Shown: piece by piece, positions 24,081-34,990 of the stretch
How the letters are laid out: each line of letters starts with the position of its first letter
How positions within the stretch are numbered: the stretch's first letter is position 1
Assembly: GCF_028583425.1 (NCBI RefSeq)
Contig: NC_072793.1
Location: 99,123,689 to 99,187,688 of the forward strand
Length of the DNA stretch: 64,000 nt
Source: Eublepharis macularius
Lineage: Eukaryota > Chordata > Lepidosauria > Squamata > Eublepharidae
Direction: 5' to 3'
Notes under the pieces: generated by a model
The model's database searches: none
The model's input: the letters and a program-made list of their open reading frames with translations, nothing else
Told to the model about the DNA's origin: nothing
Position numbers and translations under genes: made by a program

Positions 24081-24152
24081 TCATGCATGGATGGCATTTG
24101 CAACATCTGTAAACACAAGGCGACTAGGTCTCTGGAGCACTCCTTGGGTCGT
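24081..24152 (-). CDS. C3orf18: C3orf18 coding exon 4 (last)
   Basis: Minus-strand terminal coding exon of 24 codons including the stop (TGA at 24083-24081). The acceptor is TTGTTGTAG at 24153 and onwards. It encodes [12 protein letters not shown] followed by [11 protein letters not shown] and stop, nearly identical to the human C-terminus ([21 protein letters not shown], written here in two parts by motif: [16 protein letters not shown]). It joins exon 3 in phase 0. The strong conservation of the extreme C-terminus suggests a functional tail, though none is known to me. Confidence 0.95.
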   Translation of the reverse strand, partial: [23 protein letters not shown]

Positions 24153-25645
24153 CTACAACAAATATAAAGGGAAATTAGAAAAGGCAGATTTGCAAAGAAT
24201 CTGTGCGTACCTTGCTCTCTATGCCTCTCTGTTACATCAGGAGTAATTAAATTAGGAAGAAACTAAATAAGATTGGATCTCCAGTCTCTTTAAACAGCAA
24301 CCATGGAAAGGAAAGGGGAAGAATACTTGGTATTAAAGCCACAATATGGGGTGGAGGTGTGTTAACCCTTTCTCCTGATGCCTTTTCCGCAATGTATTAT
24401 CCCCTTGAGGTGCTCTTTGTTCTTGTGGGGAAATCAGGACCAACTGGCAGCCACTATTTACAGAAGCTTAATGAGACAGGAGATCCAATGATAAATTTCC
24501 AATGTCTTAATCTGGGGAAAAACCAGGGAATGATAAAGCTGTGACCAAAACAAAAAACAAATAAACATGGAATACAATTCTTACAGAGCGTATACATAAT
24601 CATTTAGTTCTAAAAGTCCCATTGTCAACTAATCTCTCTAGAGGCCTCTGTGGTAGGAAATGGTCATCTAAACAAATGTGGGGAGGGGGGGATAAACAGA
24701 GTTACATGCAGGGGTAGCACGCCAACCCAAGAGTCTGGTCGTTCCCTTAGACTTGGCTTCTTTATCTGCATTAAACTGTCTTGAAGACTGATGATTTCTA
24801 CAGAACAGGTTTCATTGGGCTGGCCACAATAGCTTTTAACATCTCCACCAGTGAATATGTAAATGCACAGGTTCTTTGCTGGTGTAAGCTATGTCTGTCT
24901 CATCCCACAAGCCATTATGTTTCCTAGAACAACCAAGGTTTCTCTATTACTTGACTAGCTGCTGGATTCTATCACAGGAGAAGCATCTACTGTATAAAGT
25001 CACATTCACATTCAGAGCACTTGTGCAGAGACATACCTACTCTTGCCAACTCTGCTGGCTAAGCATTAGTTAATTTTAAAAAAAATAAAATTAAAGGGTT
25101 CTTCCCTCTCCTTCTCCTACTATGTTTCACTTCAAAGCATGCAAAACAATAATGAAGAAAAGATCAGTTCGGAGCATGCATAAAACACTTCTCCAACCTT
25201 TTTTTAAAAAATAAAAATTTAGGAGTTACATCCAGTATAAATTCTAATCTTAAACTCGGTACATTGTCCCTGCTTCATGTTATACTATTTTTATAACCAA
25301 AGGCCTTTGCTTCTGTGCAACTCTAAGTGGAGTTAGACCCTCTTAAATTTACTTGAATCAATGGGCTTATAAGGGAGTTAACTCTGCTTTTACTGTCCGG
25401 ATAGGAAACCATCATGTTAATACCAAAATAGTATCATTAATTTAAGATTTTTCCTGGAGAAGAAGCTTGGAAGTCTATGTCTGTTACCATTTCTCTTCTG
25501 TCTGGGTTCTATTAATATTCAGTTTTAATGAGATGTTTTAAATCTAATTTTAAATTTGTATGTAGCTCGTATTGATTGAGAAAAGGTGGAGTTAGCCACT
25601 TCTCCCTGTGCCCTTTCCTCAATGTAAATTGGCTCCCTAAAGATT

Positions 25646-25773
25646 GGGGTTGCCAATCAGCCTGGAGAAAAATGCCCTGTCCTTTAACAGCAGGTGAAGC
25701 TGTTCATGGCATGGAAGTAAATATGTCACTTGGTAAACTTAGCTTCTGTTAATAGGACAGGACTTTTTCTTCA
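25646..25773. mobile_element. 'GGTTGCCA' MITE, partial copy
   Basis: GGGGTTGCCAATCAGCCTGG at the left, then 'aaaatgccctgtcctttaacag'. The right arm is degraded ('taataggacaggactttttc'). Member of a five-copy family in this window (36101, 37094, 37526, 55617). Lies in the C3orf18 intron. Confidence 0.6.
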
Positions 25774-26028
25774 GAATTGCGCAATAGAGTCTGTGGCCTT
25801 AAAAGTAAACCCCATTTAACCCTATGAGATTTACTTCCAAGTAAACATACATAGGATGGAGCATTTATTAGGAAGCCTTAAAAAAAAAAAACTATTCTGC
25901 CGTTTCAGTCAATCCCTTACTGCTTAAATAAAACCATGATTTTTGTCATACACTTGTAGGTGCTTTGAAAAACAGCATGACAGAGCAACTGTGGCTTCGG
26001 CAGGGAAGAAAGCACAGACTCCACTCTA

Positions 26029-26259
<231 letters not shown>

Positions 26260-26539
26260 TCACCACTGTGAAACAACAGACTAGACTAAAACGCCAACTT
26301 TCAAATACTGCTCAGCAGCCATTTAGAATCTCCAAAACTTGAGGAGCTGGGGTAGTATAGTGGCTGCAGTGACAAAATTTATAATTTCGGCACATTCACT
26401 TATATTTAATAGTGCTAAGAAAATGATAGTTTGAGGTCTTGCTGTAAGATCACATGACCTTAATTACAGAACAAAGTTGAAAAGACTGCTTCACAAGATA
26501 TTTTAGTTATTCTTCATATTAAAGTTGTTGTATTGAGCT

Positions 26540-26720
26540 GCCCATTCCTCATCGTGGTAGTCTTTATCTGTGGACTCAGAAATACTATAATAGCAATGGT
26601 CTGGGTGGTTGCTGGTTCAAATATCACCTCCATCACAAACTCAATAGGTGACCTGAAGAAAGTCACTCAGCCTCAACCCCTCCACCTGTTATACAGAGAT
26701 AATGACTGGTCTACTTTACA
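26540..26720 (+). repeat. tRNA-derived SINE, diverged
   Basis: 'ggttgctggttcaaatatcacc' (box B) is followed by 'ataggtgacctgaagaaagtcactcagcctcaa' and 'ctgttatacagagataatgac'. The head is degraded. Confidence 0.5.
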
Positions 26721-26749
26721 AGTCTGTTCTCAATATTAAAAGATTATGG

Positions 26750-27075
26750 GGCATTCCACATGGTTTTTTTCTGTCAGTGTAGGCCCCATATTGCTTCGAT
26801 TTATCCCCTGATTTCTGTATGCTTTTTTAACCTTTAGTTTTTGCTTTGAGTTTTTTAGTTTTTCTCTGGATTTTTTCCAGTTCTTTTAAGATCACTTTTA
26901 CCCCTATCTTTTTCTGGAATTTTGAGTTGATTTTTTTTCTTGTGCAGTTTCAGTTTTGTTTCTCTCACCCACTCCCCCACCCCTGATCTCCAACCCACTT
27001 TTTGATGACTAGACGTTCATCATCATCAAAGCACTCCTTCTGTCTTTCTCCCCCCCCCTTAGTTTTGTTTTCTAT
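26750..27075. repeat. T-rich unclassified repeat
   Basis: Starts 'gggcattccacatggttttttt' and is strongly T-rich with repeated 'tttttcc/ttttag' blocks. The start resembles the ends of the element at 20510-21255 (…GATTCC/…GGAATCC). Class uncertain. Confidence 0.3.
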
Positions 27076-28141
27076 TTTTTTAAAACCGTCATTTTCATAG
27101 CATTATATCGACCTATCATAGTAACAATACATGCAACAGATTCTCTGAATTCCTAGCTTTCACTTTTTTTAAAGTAAGTTTCCAGCCCTTTTCATTTTGG
27201 AGACATGCCTTTTTCTTTATATCTCTGCAAAGCAAGGAGTCAGAGACTTACTTAAAAAAATTAAAGCTAAGAATTCAGATAATCTGCTGCATGTATTGTT
27301 GTAACAGTAGGTCAATAAAAAGCTATGAAAATTATGGTTTTTTTTTAAATGCAAAAGCCCTAGGGGCCCAGGGAAGGGAGGGCCCTTCTGGTGCCAGAAA
27401 AAGCAAAGCAGTTGAAAAGCACGAAGCTGCTTCTGCTCTGGACTCTGTCCCAACAGAGGTCAGTTTGCCCTGCCAGTGCCTGCCTCGTCCTTCTGGCTCT
27501 GGATCAGCCTGGGCAGAGCTTTCCAGTTTGGAGCAGCGGGGAGGGGGGACTTAGGTATGGCTGGAAGAGCAGCTCTTGATGTAGACTTCCCCATGCAAAG
27601 ACTTCTGCATATGCTCATTTGCAATCTTTTTTTTAAAAAAATTCAGCCCTTATATTGATCAATATAAGCATGCACAAAAAATAAAAGTATGTGTGTGCTG
27701 TGACATCACTGATGATAACACCAATGATGACAGCACTCTCACTGGAAAATCCTGATTATTTAAGACACATGCAGAACAAAATTAACCAACTCCACAACTG
27801 TAAAAATGCAAAAGGAGGGCATATGTGCAAAAGAACCATACCACAAACCAATTTTAATGGTTGGGGTCGACTGCTAAGAAAATCAGGAATAGTTAAATGT
27901 ATGGAAAAACCTATGCACGTGAAGTGCTTTCAACACTAAAGGCACTCTATCAATTCTTAATATTGCTAAGCCCTCTGAGTAAATAAGGTATCATTTCTAT
28001 TGCTATCAGAATTGTTATTTTAAGTGAAATCTTTGGACATGGTACAGTATCTACTGCTTAAATGAGGAGGCTTTTACTGGCAATTTTCAGGGTGGGGGGA
28101 AGCATAAACCACTGCTTTATCCAAAGGCAATGTGTACTTAC
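27076..28141. other. C3orf18 intron sequence
   Basis: Intron between the microexon and exon 3 on the minus strand. No additional exon is supported. A GC-richer patch at about 27360-27560 is not recognisably coding. Confidence 0.5.
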
Positions 28142-28167
28142 CGTTTTTTCTTCCTTATATATAGAAC
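28142..28167 (-). CDS. C3orf18: C3orf18 coding exon 2, 26-nt microexon
   Basis: On the minus strand TTTTTTCTAG precedes a 26-nt exon, followed by donor GTAAGT. Its codons are V L Y I R K K K plus the first two bases of Arg, exactly the human sequence VLYIRKKKR between the transmembrane segment and LEKLRHQL. Flanking phases agree (0 entering, 2 leaving). The exon supplies the end of the membrane helix and the basic stop-transfer cluster. It is easily missed by gene finders. The upstream exon can read through its donor to a short alternative tail if the microexon is skipped. Confidence 0.95.
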
Positions 28168-28948
28168 CTAGAAAAAACAAAGGAACATTGTCAATGAAAA
28201 CATACTTAGAACAAAATGCCTCTTCTCTGATATTTTATATGCAGATACTTTGGTGGGGGAATAGTAGCAGAAACTTCCTACCAAATCCTGGAAAAGTAGT
28301 GGTCTCTGGGAATATGGATTAATTTGTGATGCTCTTACACAATTTTCTTTACTTTATTTTCATATATAGCAGTGCCCTTGACTTTTGGAATCTATAATAT
28401 AGAGCTATAGTTTGTACTGCTCTGATGAGTGTATACACTCTTCTATGTAATGGGGAGAGGAGGCAGCAGATCAACACATATGAAAGAATACACATGTAGA
28501 TATGCTTGTCCGGGGTCAGCAGCCCAGCCCCCGGACTTGCTGACAGGCAGCGGCAGGGGGCAGCCGGGAGACAGCAGTTCAACCGCTCTGTCTGGCAAAC
28601 AGAGCCAGAACCTGCCTACTCCAGGGGGAAGGGGCGAAAGGCCAAAGCCTCAGAAGGCTGGAGGGAGCAGGGAGAAGCCAGCTAGTCCCACCCCCCAGGG
28701 GGAAGAGAGGGGGCTAAGCAGGCTAGAGGAAAAGGGCCAAGGCAGGGGGAATAGGGACACAGCAACAGCCCAAACAGAGCCCTTACCTTCCAAGGAGGAG
28801 AAGCAGCCACTACAGCCCAGAGCCACACCCTGGCTAGAGGACAGCAGCCTGGCTCAGGAGGTGCTAGGAGCCAAGCCCCTCCAGGTGGAGCTGCCACAGG
28901 CATTCTGGGGGAGGAGATGGGTAGCCCCGCCCGGCATCAATGAACAGG

Positions 28949-29152
28949 CAGCACAGAAGCTGGCCAGGGCAGCTCCTTGCAAGCAAGGCCAGCCAGGCTC
29001 AGCAGCACAGAAGCCGGCTGGGGCAGCTCCTCGTGAGCAAGGCCAGGCAGGCTCAGCAGCACAGAAGCTGGCTGGGGCAGCTCCTCATGAGCAAGGCCAG
29101 GCAGGCTCAGCAGCACCGAAGCCGGCTGGGGCAGCTCCTCATGAGCAAGGCC
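28949..29152 (+). repeat. 54-bp tandem repeat inside the solo LTR
   Basis: About 3.8 copies of a 54-bp unit beginning CAGCACAGAAGCTGGCTGGG start at 28949, 29003, 29057 and 29111. Copies differ by only a few bases. The unit length is a multiple of three, which keeps a chance reading frame open across it. Repeats of this type in the U3 part of LTRs often act as enhancer repeats. Confidence 0.9.
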
Positions 29153-29322
29153 AAGGAGACCTCAGCTGGGGATGGCTCGCATTCAATCCCACCCTGCCAG
29201 CAAGGCAAGGAAGCCAAGAAGGGATTAGTGGTAGGAGGGAAACACCTGAGGGAAGGCACAGCTGGGCCAAGTCAGGAGATGGCACGAGCCTAGAAGGAGG
29301 GCGGGGCGGGGAAAGGAAGCCC

Positions 29323-29330
29323 TATATAAG
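29323..29330 (+). promoter_or_regulatory. TATA-like box of the solo LTR
   Basis: TATATAAG after a GC-rich stretch (GGGCGGGGCGGGG, Sp1-like) is a standard LTR promoter layout, oriented plus. It would fire antisense to C3orf18. Activity unknown. Confidence 0.5.
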
Positions 29331-29875
29331 GTGGCTAGGAAGAGCTCTGAGGTGGTGGGTGTGAGTGAGGAGTGATGATGTGGAGTGAGAGCAGTAGGAT
29401 GCAAGGGTGGAGGCTTGGAGGGGAGTTCTGGAAGGAGGAGATGAAGGAGGATGCAGAGGGTAAGAAGGCCAGGTTGAGCAGGCCAGTGAGTGGACTGAGA
29501 GGGAGTCTGGGTGAGGTATACCGCCCCTCCATCCACAGAGCAGGGTCCTGCAGAATCCCTGGCCCTCCTGTGATGTCAGGAGCAGACCGCCCAGTGCCAT
29601 GCCCAGTGGCAGTCGCAGCAAGCCCTGACAATGCTATCTCTGCTGCAACAACCAAGCTGATTTTGGTGGGTGGGAAGCTATATGCTTCCATATCTGAAAA
29701 ACACTGCATGTGTATTTGGTTCATTGATTCTGAATGCATGACATTATGTACTACTATTTTACCTTGTGAATTAATTTGTCATAATATATGCTGATATATT
29801 ATGTGTTGAGATATTGACATCTTACCTAGGCTAGATAGAAACTGTTTATTAAAATAAAATGGTATATTTATACCC

Positions 29876-30064
29876 AGGGCTGTCAACTCTAGCTTGGGAA
29901 ATTCCTGGAGATTTGGGAGTGGAACCTGGGGAAGGAAAGGGACCTCAGTGATGTGAGGCCAGAGTCTACCCTCTGAAGCTGCCATTTTCTCCAGGGGAAC
30001 TGATCTCCACAGTCTGGAGGTCAGCAGCATTACCAATCTGCAGTCTAGAGGTTGGCGGCAGACC
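29876..30064. mobile_element. Squamate MITE ('GGGAAATTCCTGGAGATTT' family)
   Basis: Left end CCAGGGCTGTCAACTCTAGC, then GGGAAATTCCTGGAGATTTG, 'gccattttctccaggggaactgatctcc' and a right end 'gtctagaggttggcggc' that inverts the left end. A common short DNA-transposon derivative in lizards. Old copy. Confidence 0.6.
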
Positions 30065-30316
30065 TCATCTGGTTTAATAACATTCCTTCTTCTTAGGGAA
30101 TGGTAATGCTGTGAAGATGATGAATAGGCTAGGGATCTCTCACCCAAAATTGTCAGCATCTTTATCAAACTACAACCCCCAGGATTTGTTAAAATGGCCT
30201 AAAGCCAATGAGTAAAAATATGCTCAAAGAGGAGCCCAACCATTGCAATTTTAATGTTCAGGAGCTTTGCAGTTTCCTACCCTCTGATAGGAACCATTGA
30301 TAGATTTAGGTCTTAC

Positions 30317-30550
30317 CATTGCAACAGCCAACCCAATCACAGTGATGATGCCAAAAGACAGCAGCATGGTCCCCATGCCTGGGCCATGGCTAGCCACATC
30401 TGGAATTTTGGAGCTGTTAAAGCTGCTGGTTTCAGGGGTCATTGTAGCAGTTTTCGATCCAGCCCCATCTACAGTTGTCCCATGGTGTGGTTCAGAAGTG
30501 GTAGCACTGTTGTGGTAGAAACTGTTTAAAGTGGATGTGCTGTAACTCAT
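30317..30550 (-). CDS. C3orf18: C3orf18 coding exon 1
   Basis: This 78-codon exon starts at ATG 30550 (MSYSTSTLNSFYHN...) and ends at GCA ATG with donor GTAAGA. The Ser/Thr-rich extracellular stretch (TVDGAGSKTATMTPETSSFN, SSKIPDVA) parallels human [20 protein letters not shown]. It is followed by the hallmark helix GMGTMLLSFGIITVIGLAVAM, given here as GMGTMLLSFGII + TVIGLAVAM, identical to human over about 20 residues. With exons 2-4 the protein is 153 aa (human 162), single-pass, probably N-out because the basic RKKKR cluster follows the helix. An upstream in-frame ATG at 30580 would add ten residues. I prefer 30550 from the length and start of the human protein. Function unknown. Confidence 0.95.
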
Positions 30551-31255
30551 TTTGGACCACAGCTTTTTATCCTCTTCCACTTAAATGGTGCTTCAGCTCC
30601 CAAAGAGCTTAGTTTTCATCTGTGAAGTCATTTATGAAGCTATTCCTCTTCTACTAAGAAGCATGCTAGGAAGGCTCTTTTCTTGCATTTTCTTTAATAG
30701 CTTTTCTATACTGAAACCACATTGACCAATCCCTAGCAATAGAGAAAATAGAATCATATATTATTCCAAGTTATTCTTATATGGTAGCACAATGTATTTA
30801 CTTGATTTGTAATGTTTATTTACTTTGTTTGTAATCCACTTTTCTTGTTGAGATTCAAGGTGAATTACAGGATATGAAACAGTATAATCAGACAGCACAG
30901 ACAACCAATAAATAATGCAATAGGCCTAGGATTGCAGAATTAGAGAATAATACCAAAATTTAACTGTCTAAGGCAAGGTATAAGCAATATTAAAAGTGGA
31001 TTGCAACGTATAAGACGATACAGTAAAAGTAGGTAATACCTACAATAACCACTGCAGTAGACTACAACCCTATTCCATTAGAAAGGTGCCCTCCTTCATG
31101 ACCCTAGAAGGAAACAGAACAATTGACAAGCAGGATAACTAATGAGGCGGAGCTGATTCGGGGATCAGTGCACAACCTCCAGAAATGTTAATTAAAATAT
31201 AACATATGTCATTCCTTTCTAAGGTGTGTGATTCCCCTATTGCAAAGAACTGATT
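30551..31255. other. C3orf18 5' intron/UTR and LINE-tail remnant
   Basis: The 5' UTR junction upstream of the ATG could not be placed. At about 30785-30935, 'tttatttactttgtttgtaatccacttttcttg' and on resembles the 3' tail of a reptile LINE/SINE. Confidence 0.4.
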
Positions 31256-31256
31256 C

Positions 31257-31358
31257 TAATGCCAGGAGCTGTCGGTCTACTCTGGGGGTATCATTTCAGT
31301 CCCAATGCACTGATTCCAGTTCCAGGAACTGTCATTCCACTCTGGGTGCTGTCTCTTG
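31257..31358. repeat. Short relative of the 43-kb minisatellite
   Basis: 'gccaggagctgtcggtctactctggggg...catttcagtcccaatgc' and 'ccaggaactgtcattccactctggg' match the ~60-bp unit at 43.1-43.9 kb in block order (TGTCATTCCACTC, CATTTCAGTCCCA). About two degraded units. Confidence 0.55.
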
Positions 31359-31432
31359 AAAGCTCATTACCTTGGAAATCTAGTTGGTCTTTAAGGTGCT
31401 ACTGGACCCAAATCTTGCTATTCCGGGCCTAC
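31359..31432 (+). repeat. PLE-like terminal repeat (family B) fragment
   Basis: 'tcttgaaagctcattaccttgg' then 'gttggtctttaaggtgctactggacccaaatcttgc' is the 3' half of the family B unit. Confidence 0.7.
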
Positions 31433-31800
31433 ATCAAGTTTTTCAAAATCCATTGAGCATTCTCTTGGCAACTTTTATGTGCTGTAATCATGTATTTCAA
31501 CGGAGCTCATGCAAGTCAGTTGTCATTCCTGGCTCACATAATATCCAACAGTCCTTCAGGCATCTCCCATTGTCGTGGGAATTCTTGTCATTCGTTTTAG
31601 TACATGTCCCACAGAAATTACTGCTTAAGAGAAGGAAAGGAGGAGGATAGAGATGGCTGCTGCTGTGCTTGGAAAGAATAGATGCATACTGCTTGCCCTC
31701 CACACACATACAGCTCCTTCGGCTGGGCACTAGGTAAGGTAAGGAGGAGGATGGCTGCCATAAGCATACAAGAACCTGTGACCCAGTTCATCAGCTTTCA
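31433..31800. other. No gene seen
   Basis: No supported feature. Confidence 0.4.
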
Positions 31801-31843
31801 TGGATCACTTTTGGATTATGACCCACAGGTTGGGAAACACTGC
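31801..31843. repeat. End fragment of a hAT-type element
   Basis: 'gacccacaggttgggaaacactg' is the same terminal sequence as the right ends at 13185-13199 and 48239-48253. The opposite end was not found nearby. Confidence 0.5.
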
Positions 31844-32600
31844 TCTAGGAATTTGACTCTCTTGAGATTCTTTTTCAACTTTCTTCTAACTAGCCTCATC
31901 ATTTTTGTAAAGTTCCCCCTTTTGAAATCAAATGTGACTATTTCAGACTTTAGGGGTAGCTTTCCTTTGACAGGACTGCTGAACTTAATAGCACTGTGGC
32001 CATAACTGGTGCAACAACATCTACATCTAGCACCAGGTTTTGAGTCCCAGTCAAAACCAAATCCAAGATCCAAATCCAAACCCATGTAGTTGGCTCGGTT
32101 ACTGTTTCAGTGCCCAGTCATTTATGATGTCTGGAAACCTCATTTCTACATCATGATTAGAGCACATGTTTACAGTGTTAATATGAGGGTATGTGAAGTC
32201 ACCCAGCAGCACAACATTATCTGCTTTAGTCACCTCCCTTATTTCCTTCTCCATCTTGAGATCAGCCTGAATGGTGGGCAATAATGCATCCCCACTTTTA
32301 AGTAACCATTAGGACCAACTATCTCTACCCATAACTATTCTGTTGGGGAGGTCATTCCCCTAATGTTTTCTTGCTTATTTGACTCTATGCTTTCTTTGAT
32401 ACACAATGCAACGCTTCCCCCAGTATGTCCTTCCCTGTCCTGTTTATAGAACTTATACGCAAGAATGATTTTCCCCATTTTATCATGTTTCTGAGACACC
32501 TTCCATATCAAAATTGCCATTTAGCACCAAACACTGCAGCTCCATCTTGACTCAGAGCCTTTTAAGCAATGGCATATAGATACAGCTATATGTTTCCCTC
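31844..32600 (-). repeat. Old CR1/L3-like LINE endonuclease fragment
   Basis: Minus-strand frames give LLGDFTYPHINT (APE endonuclease GDFNYP motif) at about 32100-32281. Further 5', REGHTGGSVALCIKESIES at about 32370-32440 corresponds to the EN block R.GR.GGGVALY. Several frames are needed and many substitutions are present, so this is an ancient copy. Confidence 0.75.
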
Positions 32601-32747
32601 TCCAACAACCCTCACCTCACTTGGCCCTTTTGTCTTTACACATATGGCCCTCCTTTGAGATCCTACTCTCACTCCCAGGCTCCATTGTGCTTCTACCATA
32701 ATACCTGGGCATTTATACAATCAACTATTTGGACTAACAGAGCTATC

Positions 32748-32965
32748 CTTGAGGGCCAGCACGGCACTGTGATTAAAATGTTTGGCAGAGATTGGATTCA
32801 AACCCCTTACTTTTCCATGGATGTTCACCAGGTGACCTTTGGCTGTCACACTCTTTTCCTGCTTTACAGAGATGTTGTTGTGAGAATAAGGTGGAGGATG
32901 TAATAAACTACTTTAGGTCCCCATTGGGGAGAAAAACATTATATAAATAAAATAAATACATAAAA
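32748..32965 (+). repeat. tRNA-derived SINE
   Basis: Head GGCCAGCACGGCACTGTGAT, box B 'ggattcaaacccc', 'ccaggtgacctttggctgtcac' and 3' 'gagatgttgttgtgagaataaggtggagg', ending in 'aaataaaataaata'. Confidence 0.75.
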
Positions 32966-33698
32966 ATGCATGCAACTTCAACACACTCATCAAATCATTT
33001 TAAAGGTTTTTACGCTCACTGTCACCACAGCATTTTTTCTAGTGAGTTCCAGAGACCCAGACATCCAAGAAAACCAGTAAATTAAGATGCAGCACAATGA
33101 ATCTACAGCAAGACAAATAATGTATCCAATTTAATTTGATACTATTCATGCATTGTGTGGGGGGCACTTTTTTTTGCTGCCTGAGAACTTCAATGGATGA
33201 TCATGAGGGAGGGTTTGGGGTTTTTTGGAGGGAGTGGGTTTTTTTTTTTTGAGATTGCATATTTTTCCTCTGCTCATTCTCCCCATATACCATGCATGGC
33301 ATTAAGGTATTCTCCCCTTTAATAAAATCCAGTTGTCAACACAGGTGTTATTTTCAGAGGATTTTCTACCCTGTCCACAAGATGGCTTTCCTGAACAGGC
33401 TCAGCAGTTTTAAAAACCCACCAGTCATTCATGGTTTGGATTCTTTTCCCATCACTTTACTCTTGAACCTAACAGTGAGCCTTATTGCCAGTCACTCAGT
33501 TTGGAGAGACCCTCAGAAAAATCTTTAGCTCAGCAGAGAAAAGTCTTCATGAAAATGAAGAAAGCTAGGGGGAAGGAAAGACAATCTGGGCACTTTTGTA
33601 GACAAAAAAAAAGTCTAGTTTCTTTCTAGACTTAGGCAATCCCTTTCCCCTACCATGTATTCATTTTTGCAACCACTATGTATTGGAATCCTTTCAGA
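32966..33698. other. No gene seen
   Basis: Intron/upstream sequence of C3orf18 with a T-run near 33238. No exon is supported. Confidence 0.4.
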
Positions 33699-33825
33699 AA
33701 TAACAACTTTCGATTTATATACAGCCCTTCAGGATAACTTAACACTCACTCTGAGCTGTTTATGAAGTATGTTATTATTATCCCAACAAACACCCTGTGA
33801 GGTGGCTGGGGCTGAAAGAGCTTCT
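33699..33825 (-). repeat. tRNA-derived SINE (Sauria-like), 3' part
   Basis: 'cgatttatatacagcccttcaggataac' through 'caaacaccctgtgaggtggctggggctg' matches the 3' half of the element at 3237-3487. The tRNA head is missing. Confidence 0.8.
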
Positions 33826-34289
33826 TAATCTTCTAATAGTTAAGCAAATTATATTTTGGTTTAAGCTTTGTGGAGTACCATCCACCATGAACTTCCAGCT
33901 GTGAACTCCAAAGCCCTAACTAAACAGCAAGACCTTGCTCCTGCTTGACCTGGCCTTGCATTAAAGTGCCCAAGTGCTTCCAGTAGTAGAGGAACGTCGT
34001 CTGGAAAGCACTCTCCTTATAGGCGTGTTTTGCAAGGATGTTTCATTCATGGGGATGTCAGCAAGGAGTCAATGCTGAACAAATCCAATTCCTAGCCCAT
34101 TTACTAAATGGCAGGCAGGGAAGAGAGAAAGAAGCCCACCAGGCCCACCATTTGCAGCTGGGTGGGGTGCCAGGTTTTCTCCATCAAGCCCCGTGGCCTG
34201 TTCCACAGTTTAGTCCAGTCTTCCACCCAACCCCCCTTGCGGCATGTGCCCATTAACAGCGTAAACCGACCCATAACATCAGCATGTAG

Positions 34290-34990
34290 AGATTCCTCCC
34301 AGACGAGGAGGAGTCGAATCCCAGGCTAGACCCAGAAATCCAACGCAGATTGAGAAAGCAGCCCGGACCAAGATCGCTGGCGCCGGACGAGGGCAAGCCT
34401 CCTTCCCCGTCCTATGGGATGTCGCCTCTCGTGTCCTTTTTGTCCGCAGAGGGACGCCTTGCCTGCCCCTCCTGTCTACAACTCGGGAGAGTGACTCTGG
34501 CGCAAAAGGGGTGGCTCGCCGTGCCTGCGTGTGCTGGAGATGGACACATTCTGCCCCCTCTCCTCTACAAGGAGCCGGCGTCGAAGGCCGCTCGGACGGA
34601 CTTCAGCAACCGCGCCGGTTTATTACAGCCAGAGCTGCCCCCAGTCTTGGAGGCTCTGCTGCTATTGAGATTACCTGCACCGGAGAGGCAGGAGCTGCTG
34701 GCGCTGCTTCTCTCACGGCCTTACTTGCCATTGTGCTTTCCAGGATGCTCGAAGCGACCCGCCCCACTATTGTCGGCGCTTGATGTTCCCCTTTGATCTC
34801 CTCTTTGCCTGGGATTGGCTCTTGGCGGATGGCGCTGTGGTTCACGATTGGCCCGCGAGAACGTCACTCTTGAGGCATGGCTTAGCTGCCGCACGCACGG
34901 CGGCTGAGCAGTGTGAAACTGCCGGGATTTGGTTTCGTTCGGGGTCTTGCTGTCAATCGTGTGGCCGGCGGGGAGGAGACATTTTAGCCC
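34290..34990 (-). promoter_or_regulatory. C3orf18: CpG island, probable C3orf18 promoter
   Basis: CpG-dense against an AT-rich background. Two CCAAT boxes on the minus strand (ATTGG on plus at 34814-34818 and 34847-34851) and a CRE-like TGACGTT at about 34860 lie upstream of a good minus-strand donor GTAAGG (boundary 34725|34724). Together these suggest transcription starting near 34.75-34.80 kb and a short non-coding first exon of C3orf18. The exon limits are inferred. The frames of up to 148 codons here are GC-driven and not recognised. Confidence 0.55.

Larger units (their letters stand above)
28507..29630 (+). mobile_element. Solo LTR
   Basis: A 1124-bp element with termini TGTC...GACA (5' TG, 3' CA), bounded by a perfect 5-bp duplication ATGCT at 28502-28506 and 29631-29635. 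GC-rich, unlike the flanks. It contains a 54-bp tandem repeat in its presumed U3 and a TATA-like CCTATATAAGG at about 29321-29331. No internal retroviral or gypsy coding region accompanies it, so it is a solo LTR left by recombination between two LTRs. Superfamily (ERV or Ty3/gypsy) not decided. Clean ends and exact duplication suggest modest age. It sits in the C3orf18 intron between the first coding exon and the microexon, antisense to the gene. Confidence 0.85.

Noticed and set aside
23846-24118. 90-codon minus-strand frame near the end of C3orf18
   Set aside because: Overlaps the last C3orf18 exon in a different frame; the true exon ends at the TGA at 24081.
28429-29364. 311-codon plus-strand open frame
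   Set aside because: It lies within the solo LTR, crosses its 54-bp tandem repeats (18-codon periodicity) and begins outside the element. GC-rich composition and repeat length in multiples of three explain it.
34350-34796. 148-codon frame in the 34.3-kb CpG island
   Set aside because: CpG islands lack stop codons by composition; other frames on both strands are open too. No recognised protein.
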